Positions 51,150-60,190 are shown, counted from the first letter of the stretch. The stretch is 64,000 nt of DNA from Zoogloea sp041908905 (GCF_041908905.1 NZ_JAYREK010000013.1:28066-92065); one strand, 5' to 3'. Notes: a model not told the origin generated them from the sequence alone. Made by a program: numbers and translations.

Positions 51150-51824
51150 TCAGCGCGCGCCGCCCGGATCCTGGCCGCGGTGGCCCTGCTCGATGGCCCA
51201 CACGGCGGCTTCGAGGCGGGAACGGAACTTCAGTTTTTTCAGCAGGTTCTTGATGTGCACCTTGACGGTGCCCTCGGCGATGTTGAGGTCGCGGGCGATC
51301 AGCTTGTTCGACAGCCCGCCCGCCAGGCAGCCGAGGATGTCCTTCTCCCGCTCGGTGAGGGGCGCGAGGCTGCGCTCGGCGGCCTGGGCCTCCTCGCGCA
51401 GGGAGCGGGCGAGCAGGCCGCTGAGGCTCTCGGTGATCACGATGCGGCCGCGCAGGGCCTCGACGATGCGGGCGAGGAGGTCTTCGGGCTCCATGTCCTT
51501 CAGCAGGTAGCCGTCGGCCCCGGCGCGGATCGCCGCCACCAGATCGTCGGCGGCGTCGGAGACGGTGAGGATCAGGATGCGCGCGGCCAGATCGGCCTCG
51601 CGCAGCGCGCGCAGGGTCTCGATGCCGCCCATGCCGCGCATGTTGAGGTCGAGCAGGATGAGGTCGGGCTCCAGCGCCCGGGCGATCTCCAGGCCCTCTT
51701 CGCCGCTGGAGGCCTCGCCGATGAGCTGGAGTTCGTCGTTGAGGGCCAGCAGCTGGGAGACGCCTTTGCGGAACAGGGGGTGGTCGTCGATGATGACCAC
51801 CGAGGTCGGGGTGCGGGTGTTCAT
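51150..51824 (-). CDS. narL: NarL-type response regulator
   Basis: Nitrate/nitrite-responsive transcription factor. The 224 aa protein has a receiver domain with phosphoacceptor Asp59 (ILLDLNM), the acidic pair IIDDH at 11-15 and Lys109, and a LuxR-type helix-turn-helix (LTEREKDILGCLAGGLSNKLIARDLNIAEGTVKVH) from about 156. ATG 51824 overlaps the sensor kinase stop by four bases. The pairing with a NarX-type kinase supports the NarL assignment over other LuxR-type regulators. No nar or nap genes lie in the window. Confidence 0.93.
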   Translation of the reverse strand: MNTRTPTSVVIIDDHPLFRKGVSQLLALNDELQLIGEASSGEEGLEIARALEPDLILLDLNMRGMGGIETLRALREADLAARILILTVSDAADDLVAAIRAGADGYLLKDMEPEDLLARIVEALRGRIVITESLSGLLARSLREEAQAAERSLAPLTEREKDILGCLAGGLSNKLIARDLNIAEGTVKVHIKNLLKKLKFRSRLEAAVWAIEQGHRGQDPGGAR

Positions 51825-53713
51825 GGTTTTCCTTCGGGGCTGGCTGGCCGGGCGGGCGGAGCGATGGGGAAGCGCAGGTCGACCTGCGTGCCGCCGCCCG
51901 TCCGTGGGCTGACCTGGAGTTCGCCGGCCAGGCTTTCGGCGCGGTCGCGCATGATCACCAGGCCGTAGCGGTTGACCGGGGGGGATTGCTGGGCGAAGCC
52001 GATGCCATCGTCTTCGATACGCACCCGGATGTGGCCCGGGCCGTCGTTGGCGAGGCGGACCCATACCTGTCCGGCGCGGGCGTGGCGTTCGATGTTGGAG
52101 AGGGCTTCGCGAATGATCTGCAGCACGTGGATCTCGCGCTCGGGGGGAAGCTCGGGGCCGTCGAGCTGGCGGTCGAGCTGGATCGCGACGCCGCTGCGGC
52201 GGCGGAACTCCTGAATGGTGTTGTCGATGGCGGTGCCGAGGCCGCGGCCGTCGATGCGCAGGCGGAAGGTGGTGAGCAGCTCGCGCAGCTGGCGATAGGC
52301 TTCGTTGAGGCCGTCGCGCAGTTCGCCGACCACCTCGGTCACCGGCTGGGGCTGCGGGCCGAGCAGCTTGTGCAGGCGTGCGACCTGGATCTTGAGGTAG
52401 GAGAGGGCCTGGGCGAGGGAGTCGTGCAGCTCCCGGGCGATCACCGAGCGCTCGTCGAGGAGCGCCAGGCGATGGCGTTCCTCGTTGCGCCGGGTGGCGG
52501 CCAGCGCGGTGCCGATGTGGTGGCCGATGGTCTCGAGCAGTTCGACCTGCCAGGGGGCGAGTTCGGCGCCGTTGGCCTGCTGGAGCAGCATCGCGCCGTG
52601 GTTGCGGGTGCCGTCGAAGAGCGGCACGGCGACCATCCGCCCCGACGCGTCGGCCCCAGGCGGCGGGAGCAGCCGGCCGTTGCCGCCGTCGCACCCCGGG
52701 CAGCCGTTGCGGCACAGGCGCTCGCCCTCGGCGGCCGGGCCGGGGTCGCCGAGCAGGGTGATCTGCCCGCCAGTGCCGAGGCACAGGGCGCTGGCGCGGA
52801 TGCCCAGCGCCTGCGCCACGTCGTGCAGGGTGTCGAGCAGCGCGGCGTGGGTGACCGTGCGCTCCGTGAGGCGGCGGGTGGTGCCGTAGAGCAGGTTGAG
52901 GGAGCGGTTGCTGCGGGCGAGCTCTTCGGTCTTGTCGTGGACGCGTTGTTCCAGCCGGGCGTAGTGGCGCGACAGATCCTCGACCATGAAGTTGAAGGCT
53001 TCGCCCAGTTGCCCGAGTTCATCGGGCTCCCGCGGGGGCACGCGCACGCTGAAGTCGCCGTTGCGGACCCGCCGTGCCGAACCGAGGAGCAGCGCGAGGG
53101 GCCGCACCACGTCGGCCTTCAGCTGCAGCACCGCGCCGGCCCCGACGATCAGCAGCAGCACCAGCGAGACGGCCTGGACCAGCCGCAGCCACTCCAGCTT
53201 GTCCTCCAGCCCCTGCTCGATCAGGGCCACCAGGTGGTCGATGCGGGTCACCATCTCGGCGGTGTCGCCGCGCAGGGCCGGGCCATCCGGCCGGGTTTTC
53301 AGGGCGCGGAGGGCGGCGGGCCGGAAATGGGCCTGCCACCACGCTCCGATCTCTCCGTAGGCGAGGCGCGCGGGGTCGTCGCCCTGGCGGGGAATGGCCT
53401 GCTGCAGCGCCGGCGCCCGGTAGCGGGCCTCGAATTCGTCGAAGGCATCCTCGATCGCCTGGGCGTTGCCAGGGTCGTCGCGGCCGCTGACGATGGCGTC
53501 GATCAGATAGGACTGCATCCGCAGGGAACCGGCGAGGTTGATCGCGCGGGCCTCGCCGGAGGACAGCTCGGCGACGGTGATCGAGGCCAGGATCGAGACC
53601 ATCGCCAGCCCGGCGATCGCGGCGATCCAGGCGCCCATCCGCCAGACCACCGATGGCCCGGGGCCGGGCCGGGCTTCGTCGGGCTGGGCGGGGTTGTCGC
53701 TGGGGTGGGGCAC
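51821..53713 (-). CDS. narX: NarX-type nitrate/nitrite sensor histidine kinase
   Basis: 630 aa inner-membrane sensor. Membrane segments at about 23-50 and 178-198 enclose a periplasmic domain whose start (EARAINLAGSLRMQSYLI, 54-71) is the nitrate-binding P-box. A HAMP linker (about 200-250), a GAF-like module with a Cys group (Cys311, 334, 338, 341) and a HisKA_3 dimerisation domain with His430 (ARELHDSLAQALSYLK) follow, then the ATPase with DDGIGF. narL follows with an ATGA overlap. The gene is divergent from the DNR-like regulator. Confidence 0.95.
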   Translation of the reverse strand: MPHPSDNPAQPDEARPGPGPSVVWRMGAWIAAIAGLAMVSILASITVAELSSGEARAINLAGSLRMQSYLIDAIVSGRDDPGNAQAIEDAFDEFEARYRAPALQQAIPRQGDDPARLAYGEIGAWWQAHFRPAALRALKTRPDGPALRGDTAEMVTRIDHLVALIEQGLEDKLEWLRLVQAVSLVLLLIVGAGAVLQLKADVVRPLALLLGSARRVRNGDFSVRVPPREPDELGQLGEAFNFMVEDLSRHYARLEQRVHDKTEELARSNRSLNLLYGTTRRLTERTVTHAALLDTLHDVAQALGIRASALCLGTGGQITLLGDPGPAAEGERLCRNGCPGCDGGNGRLLPPPGADASGRMVAVPLFDGTRNHGAMLLQQANGAELAPWQVELLETIGHHIGTALAATRRNEERHRLALLDERSVIARELHDSLAQALSYLKIQVARLHKLLGPQPQPVTEVVGELRDGLNEAYRQLRELLTTFRLRIDGRGLGTAIDNTIQEFRRRSGVAIQLDRQLDGPELPPEREIHVLQIIREALSNIERHARAGQVWVRLANDGPGHIRVRIEDDGIGFAQQSPPVNRYGLVIMRDRAESLAGELQVSPRTGGGTQVDLRFPIAPPARPASPEGKP

Positions 53714-53970
53714 GTTGGGGTCTCCGGAAGGTGCAGTGTTTCGGGATTGGCGTAATTGTGAGGCCGTCGGGCCGTGCCGGTGACCCGGAGGAGGTGGGGC
53801 GGCGGGGAAAAAGGTGTTAGGTGGAGCCTCCGGCGCATCGCGGTTTTTGCGGGCGGTTTTTTCTGGGGCGTTGCCGGTTCTTATTCAAAACAATGACTTG
53901 TGGTTTTATGGAGAGCTTTTTTGGATATCACGAAAGGGGTAGTTAATGACTTTCGGGTATCCGGTCATGC
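53714..53970. other. Intergenic region between narX and DNR-like gene
   Basis: About 257 bases without a gene. The part from 53880 to 53970 is AT-rich for this genome and probably holds divergent promoter elements. No single -35/-10 pair for narX could be chosen with confidence. Confidence 0.5.
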
Positions 53971-54011
53971 TTGATGTAAGTCAAATTTGGACTCGGCCGT
54001 AACCCTAGACT
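53971..54011 (+). promoter_or_regulatory. FNR/DNR-type dyad and -10 upstream of DNR-like gene
   Basis: TTGATGTAAGTCAA (53971-53984) matches TTGAT-N4-GTCAA at all ten positions. A -10 TAGACT (54006-54011) is centred 31 bp away, the class II spacing. The regulator may activate its own gene or be activated by FNR. Confidence 0.7.
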
Positions 54012-54073
54012 CCGCCCTGTGTTCCGGGACGGGCAGACCGCCTTTCCCCATTTGAATGAAGCGAGGAAATGCG

Positions 54074-54859
54074 ATGCAAGCCAGTCTTCAAGATATCTCA
54101 TTGGTGCTCGGCGAGGTCGCTATCTTCCGCGGCCTGCCCGCGGCCGTCAGCGCCGAGATCGCCCGTTCGGTGCAGATCCTCAGCCTCCCCAAGGGCGCGC
54201 GGGTGTATGCCTGCGGGGAGCGCCCGAAGGCGCTGTACCACGTGATGTCCGGGCACCTGAAGGTCGGGGTGTCGTCTCCGGATGGTGGCGAGAAGGTCAT
54301 CGAGCTGCTGGCGCCGAAGCAGGTCTTCGGGGTGGCCGAGCTGTTTGGCGATGCGAGCTACGTCTCGTCGGTCGAGGCGGTGACTCCGGTGGTGCTGCTC
54401 GCCGCCGGGCGGGAGGGCGTCTTCCGCGCCATCGAGCAGGAGCCCGGCCTGTCCCGCCGCATGCTGGCGGCCCTGGCCCAGCGGCAGTCGTCCATCGAGC
54501 GCGACATCGCGGCGGATTGCTTCCAGTCCGGTTCGGCAAAGGTGGTCGATTACCTCTGCCGGCTCGCCGGCCCGGCGCTGGGCGAGGGGCACGATGTGGT
54601 GCTGGAGCTCGAGATTCCCAAGCACGTGCTGGCGGCGCGCCTCGGCTTTACGCCGGAGACCTTGTCGCGGATCTTCCGCGAGCTGGCCGACGCGGGCGAG
54701 ATCCATGTGCACGGCAAGCAGGTGACGCTCTTCCAGGCCTTCTGCCGCCATCACGCCGCGCCGCGGCGGCCGGCGGCCCAGGCTGTCCGGTCGGGCCGTG
54801 TCGAGGCGGGGCGCTTCGAGCGGCCGGGGCGGCTGGGTGGTTTCGGGGCGTTCGCCTGA
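54074..54859 (+). CDS. DNR/NnrR-like Crp/Fnr-family regulator
   Basis: 261 aa regulator with an N-terminal effector domain (residues about 20-130) and a C-terminal helix-turn-helix (LEIPKHVLAARLGFTPETLSRIFRELADAGEI). No N-terminal Cys cluster is present, which separates it from FNR/ANR and fits haem-based NO sensors of the DNR/NnrR group. ATG 54074 is preceded by GAGGA; ATG 54056 is an alternative. The last 40 residues form an Arg/Gly/Ala-rich tail beyond the usual end. It lies next to narXL and has a perfect DNR/FNR dyad, so control of the nos genes in this window is likely but inferred. Confidence 0.88.
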   Translation: MQASLQDISLVLGEVAIFRGLPAAVSAEIARSVQILSLPKGARVYACGERPKALYHVMSGHLKVGVSSPDGGEKVIELLAPKQVFGVAELFGDASYVSSVEAVTPVVLLAAGREGVFRAIEQEPGLSRRMLAALAQRQSSIERDIAADCFQSGSAKVVDYLCRLAGPALGEGHDVVLELEIPKHVLAARLGFTPETLSRIFRELADAGEIHVHGKQVTLFQAFCRHHAAPRRPAAQAVRSGRVEAGRFERPGRLGGFGAFA

Positions 54860-54977
54860 CGGGCTGCCGCCGCGCTTGAGCCCGCGGCTGCGGCCCGGGC
54901 GGCGTCTCCCGCAGGTGCCCCCTTGCAGTCTGGCGCTTCGGGTTATGCTGCACTCCCCATCATGAGGAGAGTCAGCC

Positions 54978-55850
54978 ATGCAAGAGCGGAACCCCGATTT
55001 CGACAGTCTCGTCCCCGGGCTGCCCTGCAGCCGCCGCAGCTTCGTCGGCACGTCCCTGGCGGCGGCCTTTGCTCTGGCCGTGCAGCCGGCGCTGGGGCAG
55101 AGCGTGGTGCAGACCCCGGCCGACGGCCTCGTCGCCGGCGACATCACGGTGCGCGGCCCGGACGGTGCCGAGGTGCCCGCCTACCGGGCCCAGCCGGCGG
55201 GCGCTGGCCCGTTCCCGACAGTGCTGGTGGTGTCCGAGATCTTCGGCGTCCATGAATACATTCGCGACGTGTGCCGGCGCCTGGCCCGGGCGGGCTATCT
55301 GGCGATCGCGCCGGATCTGTTCCGCCGCCAGGGCGACCCGTCGCGGCTCGCCAGCGTGGCGGAGATCCTCGACAAGGTGGTCGGCAAGGTGCCGGATGCC
55401 CAGGTGATGGGCGACCTGGACGCCTGCGCGGCCTGGGCGGCGGCCAACGGCGGCGACGCGGCCCGGCTCGCCATCACCGGCTTCTGCTGGGGCGGCCGCA
55501 TCACCTGGCTCTACGCGGCCCACAACCCGAAGCTGAAGGCCGGCATCGCCTGGTATGGGCGCGTGGCCGGCACGCCGAGCGCGCTGACGCCCCGGCACCC
55601 CCTCGACCTGGTGGCCGAGATCAAGGCGCCGGTGCTGGGTCTCTACGGCGCGAAGGACCAGGGGATTCCTGTGTCGGATGTGGAGGATATGCGGGACGAC
55701 CTCGCCAAGGCCGGCAGGCAGGCCGAGTTCGTGATCTACCCGGAGGCCGGCCACGCCTTCCATGCCGACTACCGCCCGAGCTACCGCGCCGCCGAGGCGG
55801 CCGATGGCTGGGCGCGGCTGCTGGCCTGGTTGGGGAAGTGCGGGATGTGA
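54978..55850 (+). CDS. Tat-exported dienelactone hydrolase-family protein
   Basis: 290 aa alpha/beta-hydrolase with a twin-arginine signal (SRRSFVGTSLAAAFALA), cleaved near ALGQS. The DLH triad is visible as Cys170 (GFCWGGR), Asp227 (GAKDQGIP) and His259 (EAGHAFHAD), with the conserved Glu87 (SEIFGV). Family members hydrolyse lactones and related esters; the substrate here is unknown. A GAGGAGAG ribosome binding site precedes the ATG. It is convergent with the HAD phosphatase gene. Confidence 0.92.
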   Translation: MQERNPDFDSLVPGLPCSRRSFVGTSLAAAFALAVQPALGQSVVQTPADGLVAGDITVRGPDGAEVPAYRAQPAGAGPFPTVLVVSEIFGVHEYIRDVCRRLARAGYLAIAPDLFRRQGDPSRLASVAEILDKVVGKVPDAQVMGDLDACAAWAAANGGDAARLAITGFCWGGRITWLYAAHNPKLKAGIAWYGRVAGTPSALTPRHPLDLVAEIKAPVLGLYGAKDQGIPVSDVEDMRDDLAKAGRQAEFVIYPEAGHAFHADYRPSYRAAEAADGWARLLAWLGKCGM

Positions 55851-55900
55851 GTGAAGCGTGAGCGGTGAGGAATACGGAGCTTGGCCCGCTCCGCGTTTCC

Positions 55901-56563
55901 CTACCTCAGCGAGATCACCGGCCAGCCCTGGGCGGTGGCGTGGGCGCGGAGGGTGTCGTCCGGGTCCACGGCCACCGGGTTGTTCACCTTCTTCATCAGC
56001 GGCAGGTCGTTGTGGGAGTCGCTGTAGAAGCTGCTCTTCCCGAAGCTCTCCCAGCACAGGCCGAGGCTCTCCAGCCAGGCCTCGACCCGCTCGATCTTGC
56101 CGGCCTTGAAGGCCGGCGTGCCGCGGGGCTTGCCGGTGAAGGCGCCGTTCTCCTGGGCCGGGATGGTGGCGACCAGGTGCGGGATGCCGAAGGCGCGGGC
56201 GATCGGGCCGGTGACGAAGCTGTTGGTGGCGGTCACGATGGCCACCACGGCGCCGGACGCCAGATGTTCCTTCACCAGCGCCTGGGACTGGGGCGTCATC
56301 ATCGGCCGGATGCGGGTGTCGAGGAACTCCCGGTGCCAGGCGTCGAGCTGGGCGCGGCTGTGGCGGGCGAGGGGCTTGAGCTGGAAATCCAGGAACTCGA
56401 AGATGTCGAGGGTGCCTGCCTTGTACTGGTCGTAGAAGGTCTGGTTGCGGGCCTCGTAGACTTCCCGGTCGAGGACGCCCTTGGAGATCAGGAACTGGGC
56501 CCACTCGAAGTCCGAGTCGCCGGCGAGCAGGGTGTTGTCGAGGTCGAAGAGGACGAGATCCAT
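55901..56563 (-). CDS. HAD-superfamily phosphatase (subfamily IB)
   Basis: 220 aa cytosolic phosphatase with motif I DLDNTLLAGDSD (Asp7 nucleophile, Asp9), motif II IVTATNSF and motif III YSDSHNDLPLM. Motif I with D-x-D-N-T-L and the helical cap fit HAD-IB enzymes of the SerB-like group; the substrate cannot be read. It lies nine bases after hda on the same strand, a pairing often seen in Betaproteobacteria. Confidence 0.92.
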   Translation of the reverse strand: MDLVLFDLDNTLLAGDSDFEWAQFLISKGVLDREVYEARNQTFYDQYKAGTLDIFEFLDFQLKPLARHSRAQLDAWHREFLDTRIRPMMTPQSQALVKEHLASGAVVAIVTATNSFVTGPIARAFGIPHLVATIPAQENGAFTGKPRGTPAFKAGKIERVEAWLESLGLCWESFGKSSFYSDSHNDLPLMKKVNNPVAVDPDDTLRAHATAQGWPVISLR

Positions 56564-56572
56564 TTTTTTGTG

Positions 56573-57253
56573 TCAGCGGCTGAGGTCGCGCTGCAGGACT
56601 TCCCGCAGCAGGGGCAGGGTGATGGCGCGCTTGCGCTCCAGCGACGCGGCATCCAGCGCGTCGAGGGTGCGCAGCAGGCTGGTGAGGTCGCGGCGGCCGT
56701 GGCGCAGCAGGTATTGGACGATTTCGGGCTCCAGGCGCAGGCCGCGGGTGGCGGCCTGGGCGGCGAGGATCGCCTCGCGGTCAGCGTCGGTGAGGGACTT
56801 GACCTCGAAGATCAGGCTCTGGCCGATGCGGGTGCGCAGGTCTTCGCGCAGGTGCAGGTGGAGCGGGGCCGCGCAGCCGCTGGTGATCAGGGTCATGCGC
56901 TGGGCGCGGGCGCCGTTGAAGGCCCGGAACAGCGCGATCTGCGCGTCGGGGGCGAGGGCTTCCACGTCGTCGATGGCGAGCAGCAGGCCGGGCGCCTCGG
57001 GCAGCGTCGCGCCCACATCGACGGCTTGCAGGTAGCACGCCGGCCGGCCGGCCTGGGCGGCGGCGGTGACGACGCTGCGCAGCAGGTGGCTGCGGCCGCT
57101 GCCGGCGTCGCCCCACAAGAAGATGTGCTGGGGCACCTCGGCCACCGGCACCGCCTCGTAGAGCGAGGCGAGCAGGTCGGCGTTGGAAGCGGCGACGAAG
57201 TTTTCGAGTACGGGCGGCGCGTCGCCGCGCAGGTCGAGGGTGAGTTGCTTCAC
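56573..57253 (-). CDS. hda: DnaA regulatory inactivator Hda
   Basis: DnaA-paralogous AAA+ protein that promotes hydrolysis of DnaA-ATP after initiation. GTG 57253 gives 226 aa starting MKQLTLDLR, with the clamp-binding QLTLDL motif at the N-terminus and GAGG upstream. The P-loop is of the Hda type, GDAGSGRSHLL. Sensor and Arg-finger regions (HLREDLRTRIGQSLIFEV) follow. A longer frame upstream is not coding. It is divergent from purM, as in many Betaproteobacteria. Confidence 0.94.
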   Translation of the reverse strand: MKQLTLDLRGDAPPVLENFVAASNADLLASLYEAVPVAEVPQHIFLWGDAGSGRSHLLRSVVTAAAQAGRPACYLQAVDVGATLPEAPGLLLAIDDVEALAPDAQIALFRAFNGARAQRMTLITSGCAAPLHLHLREDLRTRIGQSLIFEVKSLTDADREAILAAQAATRGLRLEPEIVQYLLRHGRRDLTSLLRTLDALDAASLERKRAITLPLLREVLQRDLSR

Positions 57254-57452
57254 GCGGTCCTCGGGTCGACGCCCGGCGGGCGAGGCGGCGACATTTCGGC
57301 TAAAATTCGGGTTTGTTTGCGTGCGGTGGGCCGGAAACCCCAGGCGAATCGCAGCGCAAGGCCCGTTAATGTAGCCGGTCACGGCGGGGCGCTCAACCCG
57401 ATGAGCGTTTTCCGGTGGCGTCCGGCCGCTTCAAGAAGAGATCAAAGAACCC

Positions 57453-58487
57453 ATGAGCTCCCTTACCTATCGCGATGCCGGTGTGGATATCGATGCCGGC
57501 GATGCCCTGGTCGACCGTATCAAACCCTTTGCCAAGCGCACCATGCGCCCCGAGGTGATGGGCGGGATCGGCGGTTTCGGTGCGCTGTTCGAGATCTCGA
57601 AAAAATTCAAGGATCCGGTGCTGGTCTCCGGCACCGACGGCGTCGGCACCAAGCTGAAGCTCGCCTTCCAGCTCAACAAGCACGACACCGTCGGCCAGGA
57701 CCTGGTGGCGATGAGCGTCAACGACATCCTGGTGCAGGGCGCCGAGCCGCTGTTCTTCCTCGACTACTTCGCCTGCGGCAAGCTGGACGTGGACACCGCC
57801 GCCACCGTGATCCAGGGCATCGCCCAGGGCTGCGAGCTGTCCGGCTGCGCGCTGATCGGCGGCGAGACCGCCGAGATGCCCAGCATGTACCCCGATGGCG
57901 AATATGACCTGGCCGGCTTCGCCGTCGGCGCGGTCGAGAAGTCCCGGATCATCGACGGCTCCACCATCCGCCCGGGCGACGTGGTGCTCGGTCTCGCCTC
58001 CAGCGGCGCCCACTCCAACGGCTACTCGCTGATCCGCAAGGTCATCGAGATCGCCAAGCCCGATCTCGAAGCCGACTTCCACGGCCGCAAGCTCAAGGAC
58101 GTCATCATGGAGCCGACCCGCATCTATGTGAAGTCGCTCCTCGCGCTGATGGAAAAGCGCGCCGGCCTCGTCAAGGGTATGGCCCACATCACCGGCGGCG
58201 GCCTCCTCGAGAACGTGCCCCGCGTGCTGGCCGACAACGTCACCGCGGTGCTCAGCAAAGACGCCTGGCAGATGCCGCCGCTGTTCCAGTGGCTGCAGCA
58301 GGCCGGCAACGTGGACGCCCAGGAGATGTACCGCGTCTTCAACTGCGGCATCGGCATGGTGGTGATCGTGGCCGCCGAAGACGCCGCGATGGCCGCCGAG
58401 CAGCTGCGCTCCACCGGCGAGACGGTTTATAACCTCGGCACCATCGAGGTCCGCGCCGAGGGCCAGGCCCAGACCGTGGTGGTCTGA
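57453..58487 (+). CDS. purM: Phosphoribosylformylglycinamidine cyclo-ligase
   Basis: ATP-dependent ring closure to aminoimidazole ribonucleotide in purine synthesis. The 344 aa protein has the signature SGTDGVGTKLKLAF, the ATP/FGAM-binding GCALIGGETAEMPSMY and ASSGAHSNGYSLIRK, and HITGGGLLENVPR. Length is normal. A TAAAAT (57301-57306) upstream may be its -10, which would leave a leader of about 140 bases. It ends at a strong terminator. Confidence 0.97.
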   Translation: MSSLTYRDAGVDIDAGDALVDRIKPFAKRTMRPEVMGGIGGFGALFEISKKFKDPVLVSGTDGVGTKLKLAFQLNKHDTVGQDLVAMSVNDILVQGAEPLFFLDYFACGKLDVDTAATVIQGIAQGCELSGCALIGGETAEMPSMYPDGEYDLAGFAVGAVEKSRIIDGSTIRPGDVVLGLASSGAHSNGYSLIRKVIEIAKPDLEADFHGRKLKDVIMEPTRIYVKSLLALMEKRAGLVKGMAHITGGGLLENVPRVLADNVTAVLSKDAWQMPPLFQWLQQAGNVDAQEMYRVFNCGIGMVVIVAAEDAAMAAEQLRSTGETVYNLGTIEVRAEGQAQTVVV

Positions 58488-58525
58488 GCGCCGCGGGCGG
58501 GTTTCCGCCTACCCTGTGTTGGATC

Positions 58526-58550
58526 AAAACGGGCCCGTGTGGCCCGTTTT
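58526..58550 (+). terminator. Terminator after purM
   Basis: Perfect 10-bp stem AAAACGGGCC / GGCCCGTTTT with a 5-nt loop; the T run is part of the stem. Confidence 0.9.
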
Positions 58551-58750
58551 ACATTTGGAACCGGGCTCGGCGACGGCCGGCGCTGCATCTGGAACGGTGT
58601 CTCGGGCCGGGCGCTGGATGGCCACCTCCGCGGGGCCTCTTTACCCGTCTTTACGTTGGGCTAACCGCGGATTACCGGCAATCGGAGGATGATTCTCCTG
58701 GCGTCGCCACCCCGCACGGCGCTTCCGATCGACTCTCCCGGGCAACGCTC

Positions 58751-60190
58751 ATGGCTCCACCTGCATCCCCCCGTCTGATCCTGCCCCTCGTGCTGGCCTG
58801 CGGCTTGTCGGCCTGCGTGAGCGTCGGGCCGGACTACCGGGCGCCGGCCGTCGCCGTGCCCGAGGGCTGGCAGGCCGTGCCGCTGGAAGGTAGCGTCGCC
58901 GCCACGCCCGACGGCCTCGCCCGCTGGTGGGAGCAACTGGCCGACCCGCAGCTGTCGTCCCTCGTCGCCGACGCCCTTGCTGCCAACCCGGGCCTCGACG
59001 CCGCCCGGGCGGCCCTGCGCGCGGCGCGGGCGAGCCGGGACGCCGCTGCCGCCCAGCGTTACCCCTCGGTCAGTGCCTCCGGTGGCGTCACCCGCAGCGC
59101 CGCCCTGGGCGCCGAGCGCACCCTCTACGACGCCGGCTTCGACGCCGGCTGGGAGCTCGACGTGTTCGGTGGCCTGCGCCGTGCCGTCGAGGCCGCCGCC
59201 GCCGAGCGTGACGCGGCCCTCGCCGACCTGCGCGCCGCCCGGGTCAGCCTGGTGGCCGAGGTCGCCCTCAACTACATCGACCTGCGCGCCTTCCAGACCC
59301 GTCTGGCGATCGCCCGCGCCAACCTCGACAGCCAGACCGAGACCCTGCAGATCACCCGCTGGCGCGCCGAGGCCGGCCTCGCCAGCGCCCTCGACGTGGA
59401 GCAGGCACGCAGCAACCGCGAAGCCACCCGCGCCCAGATCCCCACCCTCGACACCGGCCGCGCCGGCGCCGAGCACCGCCTCGCCACCCTCACCGGCCGC
59501 GCGCCGGGGAGCCTGCACGCCGCGCTGGCGGCGGCCGATGGGGCGCGGGAGGGCCTGCTGCCGGGCCTGCCCGCCGGCGTCGCCCTCGCCATTCCGGCGG
59601 AGGCCCTGCGCCAGCGCCCCGACATCGCCGCGGCCGAGCGCCGGCTGGCAGCCGCCACCGCCCGGGTCGGCCAGGCGGAGGCGGCCCGCTATCCGTCCTT
59701 CAGCCTCGGTGGCAGCATCGGTCTGCAGGCCCTGGGGCTGTCCACCTTCACCGGCGGTGGGCAGGTGGCCCGCTCCCTGGCCGCGTCGGTGAGCGGTCCG
59801 GTCTTCGACGCCGGCCGGCTGCGGGCCCAGGTGGAAGTGCAGGACGCCCTGCGCGAACAGCAGCTCGCCGCCTACCGCAAGGCCGTGCTGACCGCCCTCG
59901 AGGAGGTGCACAACGCCCTGGTGGCGTTTGCCGACGGGCGCCGTCGCCAGCAGGCGCTGGTCGAAGCCGCCGCCGCCGCCCGCAACGCGGCCCTGTACGC
60001 GCGCCACCGCTACGCCTCCGGCCTCATCGACTTCCAGACCGTGCTCAGCACCGAGCGCAGCCTGCTCACCCTCGAAGACAGCCTCGCCAGCGCCGAGGCC
60101 GCCCGGCTCACTGCGCTGGTGCAGCTCTATAAGGCCCTGGGCGGCGGCTGGTCGCCCGCCGACACCGCAACCTCCGGACCTCAGCCATGA
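58751..60190 (+). CDS. Outer-membrane efflux lipoprotein (NodT/TolC family)
   Basis: 479 aa outer-membrane channel of a tripartite exporter. The lipobox LSAC (Cys22) and following VSVGPDYRAP are typical of NodT-type factors. Two long helical repeats (DAARAALRAARASRDAAAAQRYPS and its second-half counterpart) form the periplasmic barrel in this family. Its stop overlaps the next start by four bases. About 200 bases upstream, after the purM terminator, contain no gene and presumably the promoter. Confidence 0.93.
   Translation: MAPPASPRLILPLVLACGLSACVSVGPDYRAPAVAVPEGWQAVPLEGSVAATPDGLARWWEQLADPQLSSLVADALAANPGLDAARAALRAARASRDAAAAQRYPSVSASGGVTRSAALGAERTLYDAGFDAGWELDVFGGLRRAVEAAAAERDAALADLRAARVSLVAEVALNYIDLRAFQTRLAIARANLDSQTETLQITRWRAEAGLASALDVEQARSNREATRAQIPTLDTGRAGAEHRLATLTGRAPGSLHAALAAADGAREGLLPGLPAGVALAIPAEALRQRPDIAAAERRLAAATARVGQAEAARYPSFSLGGSIGLQALGLSTFTGGGQVARSLAASVSGPVFDAGRLRAQVEVQDALREQQLAAYRKAVLTALEEVHNALVAFADGRRRQQALVEAAAAARNAALYARHRYASGLIDFQTVLSTERSLLTLEDSLASAEAARLTALVQLYKALGGGWSPADTATSGPQP

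Noticed and set aside
55875..55900. Hairpin CGGAGC/GCTCCG between the dienelactone hydrolase and HAD phosphatase genes as a terminator
   Set aside because: The stem is only six pairs and the following sequence has at most three T on the plus strand, so it was not listed as a feature.
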